Origin: Rivularia sp. PCC 7116
GTDB taxonomy: Bacteria; Cyanobacteriota; Cyanobacteriia; Cyanobacteriales; Nostocaceae
Assembly: GCF_000316665.1 (NCBI RefSeq)
Contig: NC_019678.1
Coordinates: forward strand, 620,001 to 684,000
Length of the DNA stretch: 64,000 bases
Reading direction: 5' to 3'
In this document: positions 54,693 to 64,000 of the stretch, one piece after another
Layout of the letters: each line of letters starts with the position of its first letter
Position numbering within the stretch: position 1 is the first letter of the stretch
Position numbers and translations under genes: made by a program
The notes under the pieces: model-generated
Told to the model about the DNA's origin: nothing
What the model saw: only the letters and a program-made list of their open reading frames with translations
Database searches by the model: none

Positions 54693-56984
54693 ATGAAAAT
54701 TAAAAACAAAATTATTTTCGGTTACTTACTCGCCTTAACAATTGCGCTCTTAGGTACGGGAACGGGATTAGTTGTAGGAAATAATTATCAACACAAAGTG
54801 CTACAAGCTAGACAAACAGCTTCTAAAGAAAGAAAATTTCTCAGCAGATTGCAAGTTGGTATTTTGTACAATCGTATTACCAAGCAACTAACTCCCCATT
54901 TGCAAGATAAGCAAGCATTCCGTCGCGAGGGTATGGAGTTAATTGAACGCATCGATAAAATTCAGACTATGTTGACTACTTATAATCAATCTAGTCAACC
55001 TCTTACACTAAAAGGTTTACAACCACTACTTGAAGATTATAAGGTAACCGTTGCAAAATTTAGAACACGATCGCGAAGTGTTGTAGATGAGGTTGACACA
55101 TTATTAATTACATCACCTGATAACAAAGAAAAAGCCGAAAAGCTGGTAGTTAATTTAGCCAAAAGCCGGGAGTTTGCCGATTTTGTTGAAATTGCCGATA
55201 AATTAACTAAGTTTTATGAGCTTGCAGAAAAACAAGAGAGTTTACATGAAACTCATTTAATTAAAGCCGAACAAATACGTACCCGAATTATTATTTTAAG
55301 TATGGGAATATCTATTGCAATTGGAGTGATTATAGCTGTTTATATCAGTAGAACAATTGCTTACCCAATCCAAACTTTAAATAAAATAGCTTTACAGGTT
55401 ACTGAAGAAGATAATTTTACTTTACAAAGTCCTATTGAAACTAAAGATGAAGTAGGATTGCTAGCTGCTTCCTTTAATCAACTAATTTATCGCGTTAACC
55501 AACTTTTACAGGAACGGCAAATTTATACAGAAAAACTGGAATATACCAAAGAAGCTGCGGATGCTGCTAACCAAGCAAAGAGTGAATTTTTGGCGAACAT
55601 GAGCCACGAACTTCGTACCCCTTTAAACGGTATTTTAGGCTATGCCCAAATACTTAAACGGTCAAATCAACTACAAGAAAAAGAACATCGTGGTGCCCAA
55701 ATCATTTATCAATGTGCTTCTCATCTACTTACCCTTATTAATGACATTTTAGATATTTCCAAAATCGAAGCTCGTAAACTTGAATTAGAATTTCAACAGA
55801 TTCATTTTCCTTCTTTTTTGGAAACAGTCATAGAAATATTTCGGGTACAGGCAGAACAAAAAGGAATTGATTTTATTTACGAGCCAGATAAAAATCTTCC
55901 TGTTAGTATCTTGGCTGATGAAAAACGACTTCGCCAAGTGCTGATTAATCTGCTCAATAATGCGATCAAATTTACAGTTCATGGCAGCGTCACCTTCACA
56001 GTTAAATGCACTAACTTTTGTGAATCGACAAATGAAAAACCGATTGTTTCTATCAACTTTCAAATAGAAGATACAGGTATTGGTATTGCCGAAAACGAGC
56101 AAACCCAAATCTTCGGCTCCTTTGAACAAGTTGGCGACAAAAAACAGCAATCCGAGGGAACTGGTTTAGGTTTAGCTATTAGTCAAAGAATTGTTGAGCT
56201 TATGGGTAGCAAGATTCAAGTCGAAAGCCAATTGGGGTTAGGTAGCGCTTTTAGTTTTGAGCTTAGCTTTGGTATTTGCGATAATTGGACGCAAAATATA
56301 TCCCAGAATCATCAAGGGCAGATTGTGGGTTACTCTGATGTTCCTCGTCGTATCCTGGTAGTGGATGATTTATGGGAAAATCGCTCAGTTTTAATCGGAT
56401 TACTAGAACCACTTGGGTTTAAACTAACTGAAACGCAAAACGGTAAACAAGCATTACTTAAAGCTAAACAACAACCGTTTGATTTGATTATAACTGACAT
56501 TATGATGCCAGAAATGGACGGCTTTGAAATGCTTAAGCACCTACGCAATGACTCGCAAATTAAGCATATAAAAGTAATTATTGCATCAGCATCGGTATCA
56601 GATATGGATAGGATGAAGAGTTTAGATGCAGGTGCTGATGATTTCCTACCCAAACCTATAAACTTTGAAGATTTATTGGAAATTATAGCTAAACATTTAA
56701 AACTAACTTGGAAATACGAGACAACTGATGATATTAAATTATCTTCTACGATTTCTAAAGATGATGCAGAAGAAATTTTACCAGCCCCAGAAGACTTACA
56801 AAAACTATTGCAATTAACTCAGGATGGTTCATTAAGTAAGATTCTGAAAGCTGCTGAAGAAATAGCTCAACAAAATAGTCAATATCTGCTTTTTACTGAG
56901 AAAATTATGAAGTTGGCTAAGCAATGCGAACTAGAGGAAATGGAGAAACTTTTGCAGCAAAGCCTTCATGTTACTGCTAGGTAA
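54693..56984 (+). CDS. membrane hybrid histidine kinase with receiver domain
   Basis: The 763-residue protein has a transmembrane helix at about 6-28, a helical sensor region to about 197, a second helix at about 198-222, and HAMP (about 222-275). The kinase core has H305 ([20 protein letters not shown]), N-box [13 protein letters not shown]1 EDTGIGIAE and G2 [10 protein letters not shown] receiver domain at about 555-670 has D602 in [17 protein letters not shown] and KP in [13 protein letters not shown] helical tail of about 90 residues ends it. It starts two bases after the giant kinase copy 2 stop (TAATAATG), which means tight co-expression. A function as its signalling partner is a reasonable inference. 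Confidence 0.93.
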   Translation: MKIKNKIIFGYLLALTIALLGTGTGLVVGNNYQHKVLQARQTASKERKFLSRLQVGILYNRITKQLTPHLQDKQAFRREGMELIERIDKIQTMLTTYNQSSQPLTLKGLQPLLEDYKVTVAKFRTRSRSVVDEVDTLLITSPDNKEKAEKLVVNLAKSREFADFVEIADKLTKFYELAEKQESLHETHLIKAEQIRTRIIILSMGISIAIGVIIAVYISRTIAYPIQTLNKIALQVTEEDNFTLQSPIETKDEVGLLAASFNQLIYRVNQLLQERQIYTEKLEYTKEAADAANQAKSEFLANMSHELRTPLNGILGYAQILKRSNQLQEKEHRGAQIIYQCASHLLTLINDILDISKIEARKLELEFQQIHFPSFLETVIEIFRVQAEQKGIDFIYEPDKNLPVSILADEKRLRQVLINLLNNAIKFTVHGSVTFTVKCTNFCESTNEKPIVSINFQIEDTGIGIAENEQTQIFGSFEQVGDKKQQSEGTGLGLAISQRIVELMGSKIQVESQLGLGSAFSFELSFGICDNWTQNISQNHQGQIVGYSDVPRRILVVDDLWENRSVLIGLLEPLGFKLTETQNGKQALLKAKQQPFDLIITDIMMPEMDGFEMLKHLRNDSQIKHIKVIIASASVSDMDRMKSLDAGADDFLPKPINFEDLLEIIAKHLKLTWKYETTDDIKLSSTISKDDAEEILPAPEDLQKLLQLTQDGSLSKILKAAEEIAQQNSQYLLFTEKIMKLAKQCELEEMEKLLQQSLHVTAR

Positions 56985-57063
56985 AGCATGATAATTTTAA
57001 CTTTAACTAATCTGCATTTGCCGAGTTTTTTTAGATAGATGAAAGTATGGGGAGATAAGGAGA

Positions 57064-57090
57064 GAGGGGGAAGAGGGGGAAGAGGGGGTA
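57064..57090. repeat. 9-base purine tandem repeat
   Basis: GAGGGGGAA, GAGGGGGAA, GAGGGGGTA in exact tandem, between the hybrid kinase and the MocR-type gene. Confidence 0.7.
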
Positions 57091-57295
57091 GAAAATAACT
57101 GATTACTGCTCACTGTTCACTGTTTCTACAAAGCTATTATTCATGCTTTATTAAACATCGAAAATTATTTTAAAGTATAAAAATATTTATTTGCAAAAAT
57201 TAATAATATCCATTTAATATTTACGTAACTGGCACAATTTGTTGTAGGGGAGGCAAAATGCGGTGTAGACTTTCTTCCCGCATTATTGCCGTTGC

Positions 57296-57369
57296 TGTGA
57301 CACAAGCGAGTAGTTTGAACGCGATCGTAAAGCTTATATTGTCACGCACCAGCCGATTTTTGTGACACA
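57296..57369 (+). promoter_or_regulatory. repeated TGTGACACA motifs upstream of the MocR-type gene
   Basis: TGTGACACA occurs at 57296-57304 and again at 57361-57369, 20 bases before the ATG, with the inverted partner TTGTCAC at 57339-57345 between them. Such repeats just upstream of a MocR/GntR gene suggest operator sites, probably autoregulatory. CRP-like binding (TGTGA core) is an alternative. Confidence 0.4.
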
Positions 57370-57389
57370 TACGTAAATCTTGCCATTTT

Positions 57390-58856
57390 ATGGATTTAGC
57401 GATAATTCTCGATAGCAATTTATCAAAATCCTTGCATCAGCAACTGTACGAACAATTGCGTCAAGCAATTCTCAGCGGCAGATTAGCACCAGGGGAACGC
57501 ATTCCTTCCACCCGGTTTTTGGCTAAATCCCTTTCAATTTCTCGTTTCACAGTTACCACGAGTTACGAACAACTTTTAAGCGAAGGTTATTTAGAAACAG
57601 TTAAGGGTGCGGGTACCTTCGTTTGTCAACAAATACCTGATAATTTAATTGAGTTAAAGCCAATAGAATGTATAGAAAAAAGTAACGCTTCATCAATTAA
57701 ATTATCTCAATACGGAAAGACTTTAGCTGATATAGAAAATGTCCCTAGAATTTCAGAGCCGAAATTACAAATCAACTTTCGTTATGGAACACCAGCATTA
57801 AGTGAATTTCCAATTAAAATATGGCGAAGATTACTTTCGCGTTATTGTAACGCTAGTTTTAATTGGCTTGATTATTCCCAAGAGCCTAATGGTTATCAAC
57901 CTTTACGAGAAGCAATCAAACGTTATTTAGCTCGTTGCCGTGCGGTTAATTGCGAGCCGGAACAGATATTAATTACTAACGGTACCCAACAAGCACTCGA
58001 TTTAATTTTACGTTTGTTAATTGAACCTAGAGAAACGATAGCAATAGAAAATCCCGGTTATTTAAGCGCCAGAATTATTTTTGAAACTCAACAGGCTCAA
58101 ATTTTACCCGTTTCGGTAGATAGTTCAGGTTTATTAGTAAAAGAGTTAGCCAATCAGACAGAAAAAAACGTTCGATTAGTTTATGTTACTCCTTCCCATC
58201 AGTTTCCTACCGGGGCAATTTTATCATTACCGCGACGCTTAGAATTACTGAATTGGGCGCAACAAAATGGAGCATTAATTATTGAAGATGATTATGACAG
58301 CGAATTCCGATATGGTGAAAAACCAATTCCCGCGTTACAAGGTTTGGATACAAGCGATTCAGTACTTTATATCGGGACTTTTTCAAAAGTATTGTTTCCA
58401 TCTTTAAGAATCGGTTACTTAGTACTTCCTAGAAGTTTAGTTGCAATATTCGCTCGTGCAAAATGGTTGAGTGATAGACATTTACCAATATTAGAACAGC
58501 AAGCACTTACAGACTTTATAGAATCAGGATATTTAGAGCGTCATATTAGAAAAATGCGCTCAATATATAATCAACGTCGTCAGACTCTAGTAAAAGCCAT
58601 AAAAAAACACTTTGGAAAACGTGCCCAGATTTTAGGAGAAAAAGCAGGAATTCATGTAATGGTGCGCTTTAAAAGCAGCTTGAGTGATGAAGAGATAATT
58701 AAAAGCGCTGCAAAAGTTGGTATAGGAATGATGTCTGCTAAACCACATTATCTCACTGCCCATTCTAGATGTGAATTTATATTCGGTTACGGAGAACTTA
58801 CAGAAACACAGCTTACGGAAGGAATTCGTAAATTAGCTGAAATAATGTTTAGATGA
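57390..58856 (+). CDS. MocR/PdxR-type GntR regulator fused to PLP aminotransferase domain
   Basis: The 488-residue protein has an N-terminal GntR winged helix (about 12-80; QLYEQLRQAILSGRLAPGER, then TVTTSYEQLLSEGYLETVKG) and a fold-type-I aminotransferase domain (about 125-488). The PLP lysine is in LYIGTFSKVLFPSLRIGYLV; GTQQALDLILRLL and EDDYDSEFRY are the other typical motifs. MocR proteins sense a PLP or amino-acid ligand and control vitamin B6 or amino-acid genes. The regulated gene is not evident; the hydrolase gene follows 105 bases downstream. Repeated motifs upstream are candidate operators. Confidence 0.93.
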   Translation: MDLAIILDSNLSKSLHQQLYEQLRQAILSGRLAPGERIPSTRFLAKSLSISRFTVTTSYEQLLSEGYLETVKGAGTFVCQQIPDNLIELKPIECIEKSNASSIKLSQYGKTLADIENVPRISEPKLQINFRYGTPALSEFPIKIWRRLLSRYCNASFNWLDYSQEPNGYQPLREAIKRYLARCRAVNCEPEQILITNGTQQALDLILRLLIEPRETIAIENPGYLSARIIFETQQAQILPVSVDSSGLLVKELANQTEKNVRLVYVTPSHQFPTGAILSLPRRLELLNWAQQNGALIIEDDYDSEFRYGEKPIPALQGLDTSDSVLYIGTFSKVLFPSLRIGYLVLPRSLVAIFARAKWLSDRHLPILEQQALTDFIESGYLERHIRKMRSIYNQRRQTLVKAIKKHFGKRAQILGEKAGIHVMVRFKSSLSDEEIIKSAAKVGIGMMSAKPHYLTAHSRCEFIFGYGELTETQLTEGIRKLAEIMFR

Positions 58857-58961
58857 AATCATTATCCCATGACAAAATAACCATTTATCAGCAATAACTT
58901 TACGGAATCTATAAATAATCTTGTGAAGATATTTATGAATCGATAAATAGGGGAAATCACT

Positions 58962-59897
58962 GTGGCAAGTTCTTTGAGTCTGTCCTTTTTTCGTCGTAAA
59001 CTGCTATTAACTTGCTTATTATTCACTACGATATTCTACGCTTCATTTTCTCTATACTTGTATTTACAGCAGCGTTATTTAATATTCCGTCCTCAGCTTG
59101 AACTACAAATGCTTCCCACGGCTCCAGATTTCAATCTGAGATATCAAAATATTAAAATTTCAATTACTAACAACAAAAATGAATATTTAGATGGTTGGTG
59201 GTTTGATGCTCCAAAGCCCCATGACAAAATAGATTCAATCCCCAATGAACCAGTCAAAATTCTTTCTTCACCCAAAACTATTTTGTATTTATGCGGTGCT
59301 GGAGGCAATAAAAGTTACTACAACTATCTTGCAAGAATTCAAGCAATGCAACAGCTAGGATTTTCAGTTTTAGTTATTGACTATAGAGGATTTGGTGAAA
59401 GCAAAGGAAAACAGCATCCCAACGAATCGCAAATTTATCAAGATTCTCAAGCAGCATGGAATTATCTTGTTAATAAAAAACGCATCTCACCGAAAGATAT
59501 TATTGTCTATGGAGAATCTTTAGGAGGTGCAGTTGCAATCGATTTAGCAGTTAAACATCCTCAAGCAGGTGGTTTAATCGTGCAAAGTTCTTTTACCTCA
59601 ATGGCTGAAACAGTCAAACAGCAAGATTGGTTGAAAATATTTCCGATTGATTTATTGCTTACACAAAAGTTTAATTCAATTGCCAAAATCAAAAAATTAC
59701 AGATTCCGGTTTTATTCATTCATGGAAGCGCGGATAGTGTTGTACCCTCATACATGAGTAGTAGATTATATAATTTAGCACCGGAACCCAAGCAATTATT
59801 TAAAGTTCCGCAAGCAGGACATTTTCGGATTTATAAACCTGGAAATAAGTCTTACTTAAAGGCTATTGAGAAATTTATTAAAAGTATAGAATCTTAA
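58962..59897 (+). CDS. membrane-anchored alpha/beta hydrolase (Bem46-like)
   Basis: The gene starts with GTG at 58962, behind a GGGGA ribosome site seven bases upstream. The 311-residue protein has an N-terminal anchor (about 12-34, LLLTCLLFTTIFYASFSLYL). The catalytic order is complete: YLCGAGGNKSYYNYL (oxyanion), GESLGGAVAID (nucleophile Ser), HGSADSVVPSYM (Asp) and AGHFRIYKPG (His). This is the Bem46-like group of membrane serine hydrolases; substrate unknown. It is on the same strand as the MocR gene and could be its downstream target, but the 105-base gap does not prove co-transcription. Confidence 0.88.
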   Translation: MASSLSLSFFRRKLLLTCLLFTTIFYASFSLYLYLQQRYLIFRPQLELQMLPTAPDFNLRYQNIKISITNNKNEYLDGWWFDAPKPHDKIDSIPNEPVKILSSPKTILYLCGAGGNKSYYNYLARIQAMQQLGFSVLVIDYRGFGESKGKQHPNESQIYQDSQAAWNYLVNKKRISPKDIIVYGESLGGAVAIDLAVKHPQAGGLIVQSSFTSMAETVKQQDWLKIFPIDLLLTQKFNSIAKIKKLQIPVLFIHGSADSVVPSYMSSRLYNLAPEPKQLFKVPQAGHFRIYKPGNKSYLKAIEKFIKSIES

Positions 59898-60027
59898 TAG
59901 AGGGTATGTTATGGTGCGACGAAAAATTTAGGCGATCGCAAAGCATTTGCTTTCGCAGGTAATGCACCATTTTAATATTCAAATATATTCGATTGCTGGA
60001 CTCTGCTTTTGATTTATTTGAAATAAT

Positions 60028-61032
60028 TTATATTTTGAATTTAGAAAACCAAGCTATAATCTTTTGTGAACGAGGTCCTCTAAGATGTTTATATAAAATA
60101 AAGTTGGGTAAGGCTAATCTTATTGTGTAAAGAGTTCTCAACATAAAATAATTACTAACTCTTATGTTCCCATCAAAAATATAAGTTGGGAATTTAATCA
60201 ATCGAGCAACTCTTGCAAGTAAATAAGTATCTCTTAATTCTATTGCTTTATCTACTAACAAATCTAAACTTTTATTATTCAAACTAATTGAATCTCTATG
60301 TTTCTGTTTAACAATTTCAAAATAGCGAATATAAGATTCTCGCATCAACAAACCATTATCTGTCAAATTTGCAGAGTGTTTCCGATAATAAGCTCCAATT
60401 ATTGGCGTATAAACATAGGAAATATTACTATTCATCAATAAATAAAGCATTAATTCCCTATCTTCACAGGCTTTTAAAGTTTCATCAAACTGATAATTAT
60501 CAAAAATACTTTTTTTAAACAGCATTGCTTGCTGTAATAAAGGAAAGGGAGATTTAGCCAAAAAATCAGGACAAATCAACAGTCTATGAATTAACTCCTC
60601 CTTGGATAATTGACCAACTTGATGAGATATGCGCTTAGTTATTCGATGGTTTTTATCAACATAAACTCTTTGATAGTCTGCGTATGCAAAAGCCTCTTGT
60701 CCTGAAAAGGTTTGCAAATATTCTAATTGAAATCTAATTTTATCTTCGTGAATCCAATCATCAGCATCTAAAAACTGAATCCACTCTCCATTTGCTTTAC
60801 TGTTACCAAAATTGCGTGCTGAAGAGATACCACCATTAGGTTTAATAAAATACTGTATTTGCGGATATTTAGCAATTAGTTCTTGGGCTATTTCTGCTGT
60901 TTTATCTGTTGAACCATCATCAACAATAATACATTCAATATTAGAATAGCTTTGCGCCAAAACACTTTTAACGGCTTGTTCTAAATATGCAGCTTTATTA
61001 TAAGAAGTAATAATAATTGAAACTAAAGTCAT
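60028..61032 (-). CDS. family 2 glycosyltransferase
   Basis: The 334-residue protein has the GT-A fold start VSIIITSYNKAAYLEQAVKS, the nucleotide site IECIIVDDGSTDKTAEIAQE, and the DxD motif in QFLDADDWIHEDKIRFQLEY. GISSARNFGNSKANG is the expected GT2 block. The C-terminal half is helical and has ED in CEDRELMLYLLM, another family sign. There is no membrane segment strong enough to call. It is a single gene on the minus strand, not beside a polysaccharide cluster. Donor and acceptor are unknown. Confidence 0.9.
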   Translation of the reverse strand: MTLVSIIITSYNKAAYLEQAVKSVLAQSYSNIECIIVDDGSTDKTAEIAQELIAKYPQIQYFIKPNGGISSARNFGNSKANGEWIQFLDADDWIHEDKIRFQLEYLQTFSGQEAFAYADYQRVYVDKNHRITKRISHQVGQLSKEELIHRLLICPDFLAKSPFPLLQQAMLFKKSIFDNYQFDETLKACEDRELMLYLLMNSNISYVYTPIIGAYYRKHSANLTDNGLLMRESYIRYFEIVKQKHRDSISLNNKSLDLLVDKAIELRDTYLLARVARLIKFPTYIFDGNIRVSNYFMLRTLYTIRLALPNFILYKHLRGPRSQKIIAWFSKFKI

Positions 61033-61388
61033 TATTGTAATTAATTATAATATGTATAAAATTTATAATATTTTATTTTGTGTTTGGCTGCTAATTGTTA
61101 ATATTTTAATCCATTGTTTATTTAATCCTATAGAGGCGGACTTTTGCTATTAACTAAACATATGGGTTGAATTAAGAGGCAACAAAGCCGTGAAAGATAC
61201 CTCCCACGCTCCGCGTGAATGGGTTGGGGCGGCGTGTCGGCGGACAGAGTATTCTTTGTGCCGAACCACCTTGTTCACATTCCCATCAAAATTCTAACCT
61301 TCTTCCTTCTTCCCTCTTCCTTCGTTTAGCTTTGGGTTTACAACTCGAAGCGAGTGTGAATATTAAGGAATTATCTTATTGAATTAAA
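61033..61388. other. intergenic, with small repeat patches
   Basis: About 350 bases between two minus-strand genes. Near 61204 CACGC(TCC)GCGTG is a small palindrome of the dispersed type; GGGGCGGCGTGTCGGCGGAC follows. A CTTCTTCCTTCTTCCCTCTT patch is at about 61303. No gene is seen. Confidence 0.5.
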
Positions 61389-61415
61389 AACCCGATATCT
61401 TGAAGATACCGGGTT
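61389..61415 (-). terminator. hairpin downstream of leuA
   Basis: AACCCGATATCTTGAAGATA followed by CCGGGTT folds into a nearly perfect stem (AACCCG/CGGGTT and TATCTT/AAGATA, with one mismatched pair). On the minus strand it is followed by TTTTTAATTC, so it is a plausible leuA terminator. Confidence 0.7.
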
Positions 61416-61449
61416 CCTATATCTTTAAAAGAATTATTCCACAATATTG

Positions 61450-63042
61450 CTACGCGGTTACTTGCTGCTTCTGCTTATTTTGTAATGCTCCATATAACCT
61501 ATTGAGGGCATTTACATAAGCTTGAGCCGATGCAACAATAATATCCGTATTTGCCGAACGACCGGAATAAATCTTATCCTCATACTTCAAGCGGATAGTT
61601 ACTTCTCCAATCGCATCAATGCCTGCAGTAACGGATTGTACGGAAAATTCAATCAATTTATTCGGTACATTGACCACTCGATTGATTGCTTTATATATAG
61701 CATCTACCGGCCCGGTACCAATAGCTGCATCAGTTAATTCTTCGCCTTGTGGATTGCGTAGAGTCACGGTTGCTGTTGGACTTGCATTGCTACCACAAGA
61801 AACCTGTACCAATTCCAACTTGAACAAATCGGGTGCTTGTTGAATTTCATCATTTACAAGCGCTTCTAAATCCCAATCGGTAATTTCTTTCTTTTTGTCA
61901 GCAACTTCCTTAAATCTCACAAATGCTTTGTTCAAATCATTCTCTGATAGTTCAAAACCCAATTCTTTCAAACGAGTACGAACAGCATTTCTTCCAGATA
62001 GTTTGCCCAAAACAATTTGATTTTCTGTCAAACCAATTGACTGAGCATCCATAATTTCATAGGTGAGCTTGTTTTTCAACACCCCATCTTGATGAATTCC
62101 AGATTCGTGAGCAAAAGCATTTGTACCGACAATTGCTTTGTTTGGCTGCACCAACATTCCCGTTAAATTAGAAACTAAACGAGAAGTTTTGTATATCTGC
62201 TGAGTATCAATATTAGTTAATCCTGCTTCCGAATCAACTGCTCGCCCCAGGAAAGGATTAAAGTACTGCCTGCGAACGTGCAAAGCCATTACCAATTCTT
62301 CCAAAGCTGCATTTCCAGCGCGTTCTCCAATACCATTGATGGTACATTCTAGTTGCCTTGCACCATTTTTTACTGCTTCTAAAAAGTTCGCGACAGCTAA
62401 TCCTAAATCGTTGTGTCCGTGAACCGAAATAATCGCTTTATCTATATTAGAAACATTATCATTAATTCCCTTAATTAAAGCTCCAAATTCGCTTGGAGTT
62501 ATATAACCAACAGTATCGGGAATATTAACTGTTGTAGCTCCTGCCGCAATAACTCGTTCCAAAACTTGATAAAGGAATTCAGGATCGGAACGTCCTGCAT
62601 CTTCTGGTGAAAATTCTATATCATTAGTGAAACTTTTAGCATAAGCAACCATTTCTTCAGCAATTGATAGCACCTCTTCCCTAGTTTTTCTCAACTTATA
62701 TTTGAGGTGAATGTCAGAAGTTGCTAAAAAAGTATGAATTCGACCTTTTGCTGCTGGCTTTATTGCTTCTGCCGCTGTCTTAATATCATCTTTCTTCGCT
62801 CTTGCCAAACTACAAATTACTGGGCCATTTTCAGTACCTACAGTTTGAGCAATCCTGCTAACAGCTTCAAAATCTCCTGGACTTGTAAAGGCAAAACCCG
62901 CTTCAATTACATCCACACCTAAACGGGCTAGCTGCTTAGCAATAGTCAACTTTTCATCAATATTTAACGCTGCTCCCGGAGATTGCTCCCCATCCCTAAG
63001 CGTAGTATCAAAAATAATGATTCGTTCTGAATTAGTTGTCAT
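61450..63042 (-). CDS. leuA: 2-isopropylmalate synthase
   Basis: The 530-residue protein catalyses condensation of acetyl-CoA with 2-oxoisovalerate, the first step specific to leucine. [20 protein letters not shown] (near 10) is the metal and substrate site. [18 protein letters not shown] carries the HxH metal ligands. [17 protein letters not shown] and a C-terminal allosteric domain (about 400-530) with leucine-binding features complete the usual bacterial LeuA type 1. The length is standard. A hairpin with a U-tract follows the stop. The NYN gene lies 94 bases upstream on the same strand. Confidence 0.96.
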   Translation of the reverse strand: MTTNSERIIIFDTTLRDGEQSPGAALNIDEKLTIAKQLARLGVDVIEAGFAFTSPGDFEAVSRIAQTVGTENGPVICSLARAKKDDIKTAAEAIKPAAKGRIHTFLATSDIHLKYKLRKTREEVLSIAEEMVAYAKSFTNDIEFSPEDAGRSDPEFLYQVLERVIAAGATTVNIPDTVGYITPSEFGALIKGINDNVSNIDKAIISVHGHNDLGLAVANFLEAVKNGARQLECTINGIGERAGNAALEELVMALHVRRQYFNPFLGRAVDSEAGLTNIDTQQIYKTSRLVSNLTGMLVQPNKAIVGTNAFAHESGIHQDGVLKNKLTYEIMDAQSIGLTENQIVLGKLSGRNAVRTRLKELGFELSENDLNKAFVRFKEVADKKKEITDWDLEALVNDEIQQAPDLFKLELVQVSCGSNASPTATVTLRNPQGEELTDAAIGTGPVDAIYKAINRVVNVPNKLIEFSVQSVTAGIDAIGEVTIRLKYEDKIYSGRSANTDIIVASAQAYVNALNRLYGALQNKQKQQVTA

Positions 63043-63136
63043 AAGCTTATTTTTGTTGATTAATTCCTTGTGCCTAACAATACTTTCTAGTTTAAATTTT
63101 TTTACTATTAATTTTCTAAATAATTGTAAAGTTTCT

Positions 63137-63658
63137 CTACGCTTCAGTTTTTTCTATACTGTCTCTAATTTCGTTTAAATCAATATATCTATCGGTGGCA
63201 TTACGTAATTCTCTTGCTATCATTCCCTCTGTAGACACTACAGTTATATGAGTGTTTTTCGAGCGTAATAATTCAATTGCTCTTTCAAAATCTCCATCTC
63301 CGCTAAATAAAATTACTCTGTCATATTGGTCTACTGTATTAAACATATCTACGACAATTTCAATATCTAAATTAGCTTTTTGAGAGTAACGTCCGGAGGA
63401 GTCATCGTAGTATTCTTTGAGTATTTTAGTTCGTACTGTATATCCTAAACTAATTAGAGCGTCTCGGAAACCTCGTTGATCCTGTGGGTCTTTTAAGCCA
63501 GTATACCAAAATGCATTAATTAAATTTGTATGTATTTGCTCGTATTTGAAGTATTCTAATACTCGTCGCGGGTCAAAAAACCAACCATTCTTTTGTTGAG
63601 CATAGAACATATTGTTTCCGTCTACAAAAATAGACAGACGGGTCATATGAGATTCCAT
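63137..63658 (-). CDS. LabA-like NYN domain protein
   Basis: The 173-residue protein is one NYN (PIN-like) nuclease-fold domain. It has [20 protein letters not shown] (Asp and Asn-Asn), [14 protein letters not shown] (Asp-Glu) and [20 protein letters not shown] (two Asp), that is, the acidic residues for metal binding. LabA of Synechococcus is a clock-output repressor of this family, but paralogues are many, so the symbol is not assigned. The start could be four codons further in ([12 protein letters not shown]). It precedes leuA by 94 bases on the same strand. Confidence 0.87.
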   Translation of the reverse strand: MESHMTRLSIFVDGNNMFYAQQKNGWFFDPRRVLEYFKYEQIHTNLINAFWYTGLKDPQDQRGFRDALISLGYTVRTKILKEYYDDSSGRYSQKANLDIEIVVDMFNTVDQYDRVILFSGDGDFERAIELLRSKNTHITVVSTEGMIARELRNATDRYIDLNEIRDSIEKTEA

Positions 63659-64000
63659 AGGAAATTACACCATTAAATATAAATGAATCTAGATTGAACA
63701 ATAGATTATAGCAATAATAAAATGACAAATTCGCGCCTTGTATATAAATTATATTGTCATGTATAGCTTTTATCTATCATTTGCCAATTTAGGAGATTGA
63801 CTAAAACATTAAACTGTGGTTAAAGCAACAAGAGATTGTTTTTCACCTTTGATATGCTTATAGACACCTGTAATCAAAATCTACCAATAAAATTGACTAA
63901 GTAACAGAGTTTTTAGCTGTATATTAGTTAAGTTTACTCCTAAAGCCGGTAACTAACTCTCAAGCCAGAGTTTGATGCTTGAGCATCCGACACTATTAAC
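63659..64000. other. non-coding window end
   Basis: 342 bases upstream of the NYN gene. An ATG at 63975 (MLEHPTLL, open to the edge) cannot be judged. There is no repeat or hairpin that I would call. Confidence 0.4.

Larger units (their letters stand above)
56985..57389. other. intergenic region with purine repeat and TGTGACA motifs
   Basis: 405 bases before the MocR-type gene. It holds the 9-base purine repeat at 57064-57090, a CTGCTCACTGTTCACTGTTT patch of heptamer type, and three TGTGACA-type motifs listed separately. No gene is seen. Confidence 0.55.

Noticed and set aside
63975-64000. Possible gene start at the window edge
   Set aside because: Only eight codons are visible and there is no clear ribosome site.

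Overview
The window looks like chromosome of a filamentous, probably heterocystous cyanobacterium (order Nostocales). The support is: AT-rich DNA with scattered GCGATCGC (HIP1) sites, tandem heptanucleotide repeats, small palindromic dispersed repeats, very large Ser/Thr-kinase/ATPase/histidine-kinase proteins, a Ycf66-type membrane protein, a CIA30-domain protein and a LabA-like NYN protein. No rRNA, CRISPR array, phage module or plasmid origin is visible. Genus and species are not deducible by eye.

Layout. 1-5131 (minus): the end of an exopolysaccharide operon (WecG-type glycosyltransferase, Wzx-type flippase, pyruvyl transferase, and an F420-dehydrogenase-beta-like Fe-S protein cut by the window edge). 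5.1-6.85 kb: mostly non-coding, with a terminator, a basic 67-residue ORF and a hairpin-rich MITE-like element. 6.85-10.7 kb: tRNA-Leu(CAA) overlapping an M48 protease gene, murA, tRNA-Leu(CAG) and a SpoU-family RNA methylase. 10.7-12.8 kb: three minus-strand genes including a ThiF/E1-like protein. 13.3-18.9 kb: a 45-residue membrane protein, a ferritin-like protein, a Rossmann/CIA30 protein, a Ycf66-like protein, a Ser/Thr kinase with a Ycf66-like membrane tail, and a winged-helix protein. 19.5-25.5 kb: a HugZ-like protein, an alpha/beta hydrolase and a seven-PAS histidine kinase. 25.6-27.2 kb: a dead insertion sequence whose transposase was broken by two palindromic repeats. 27.3-34.5 kb: housekeeping genes (MoxR ATPase, ribF, MBL hydrolase, surE, pheS, recQ). 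34.9-41.1 kb: a membrane HEAT-NACHT protein, a secreted PG-binding/SH3 protein, a flavin-binding split-barrel protein, a GNAT, a MOSC gene broken by a 29-bp insertion, and a 53-residue zinc-ribbon protein. 41.7-57 kb: a B12-binding radical SAM protein, then two tandem 1.83-kilo-residue kinase/ATPase/GAF/histidine kinases directly followed by a hybrid histidine kinase. 57.4-63.7 kb: a MocR-type regulator, a membrane alpha/beta hydrolase, a family 2 glycosyltransferase, leuA and a LabA-like NYN protein.

The strongest unusual signals are: (i) small palindromic repeats acting as genome-shaping elements. Two break a transposase, one splits a HIP1 site in a MOSC gene, and one type is carried in frame inside both giant kinases; (ii) a kinase fused to a Ycf66-like membrane domain beside a stand-alone Ycf66-like gene; (iii) a membrane-spanning HEAT-NACHT protein; (iv) a protease gene whose last codons lie inside a tRNA gene; (v) a pheS start codon that is the end of a heptamer repeat tract. 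Family assignments are from motif recognition by eye; no database search was run.
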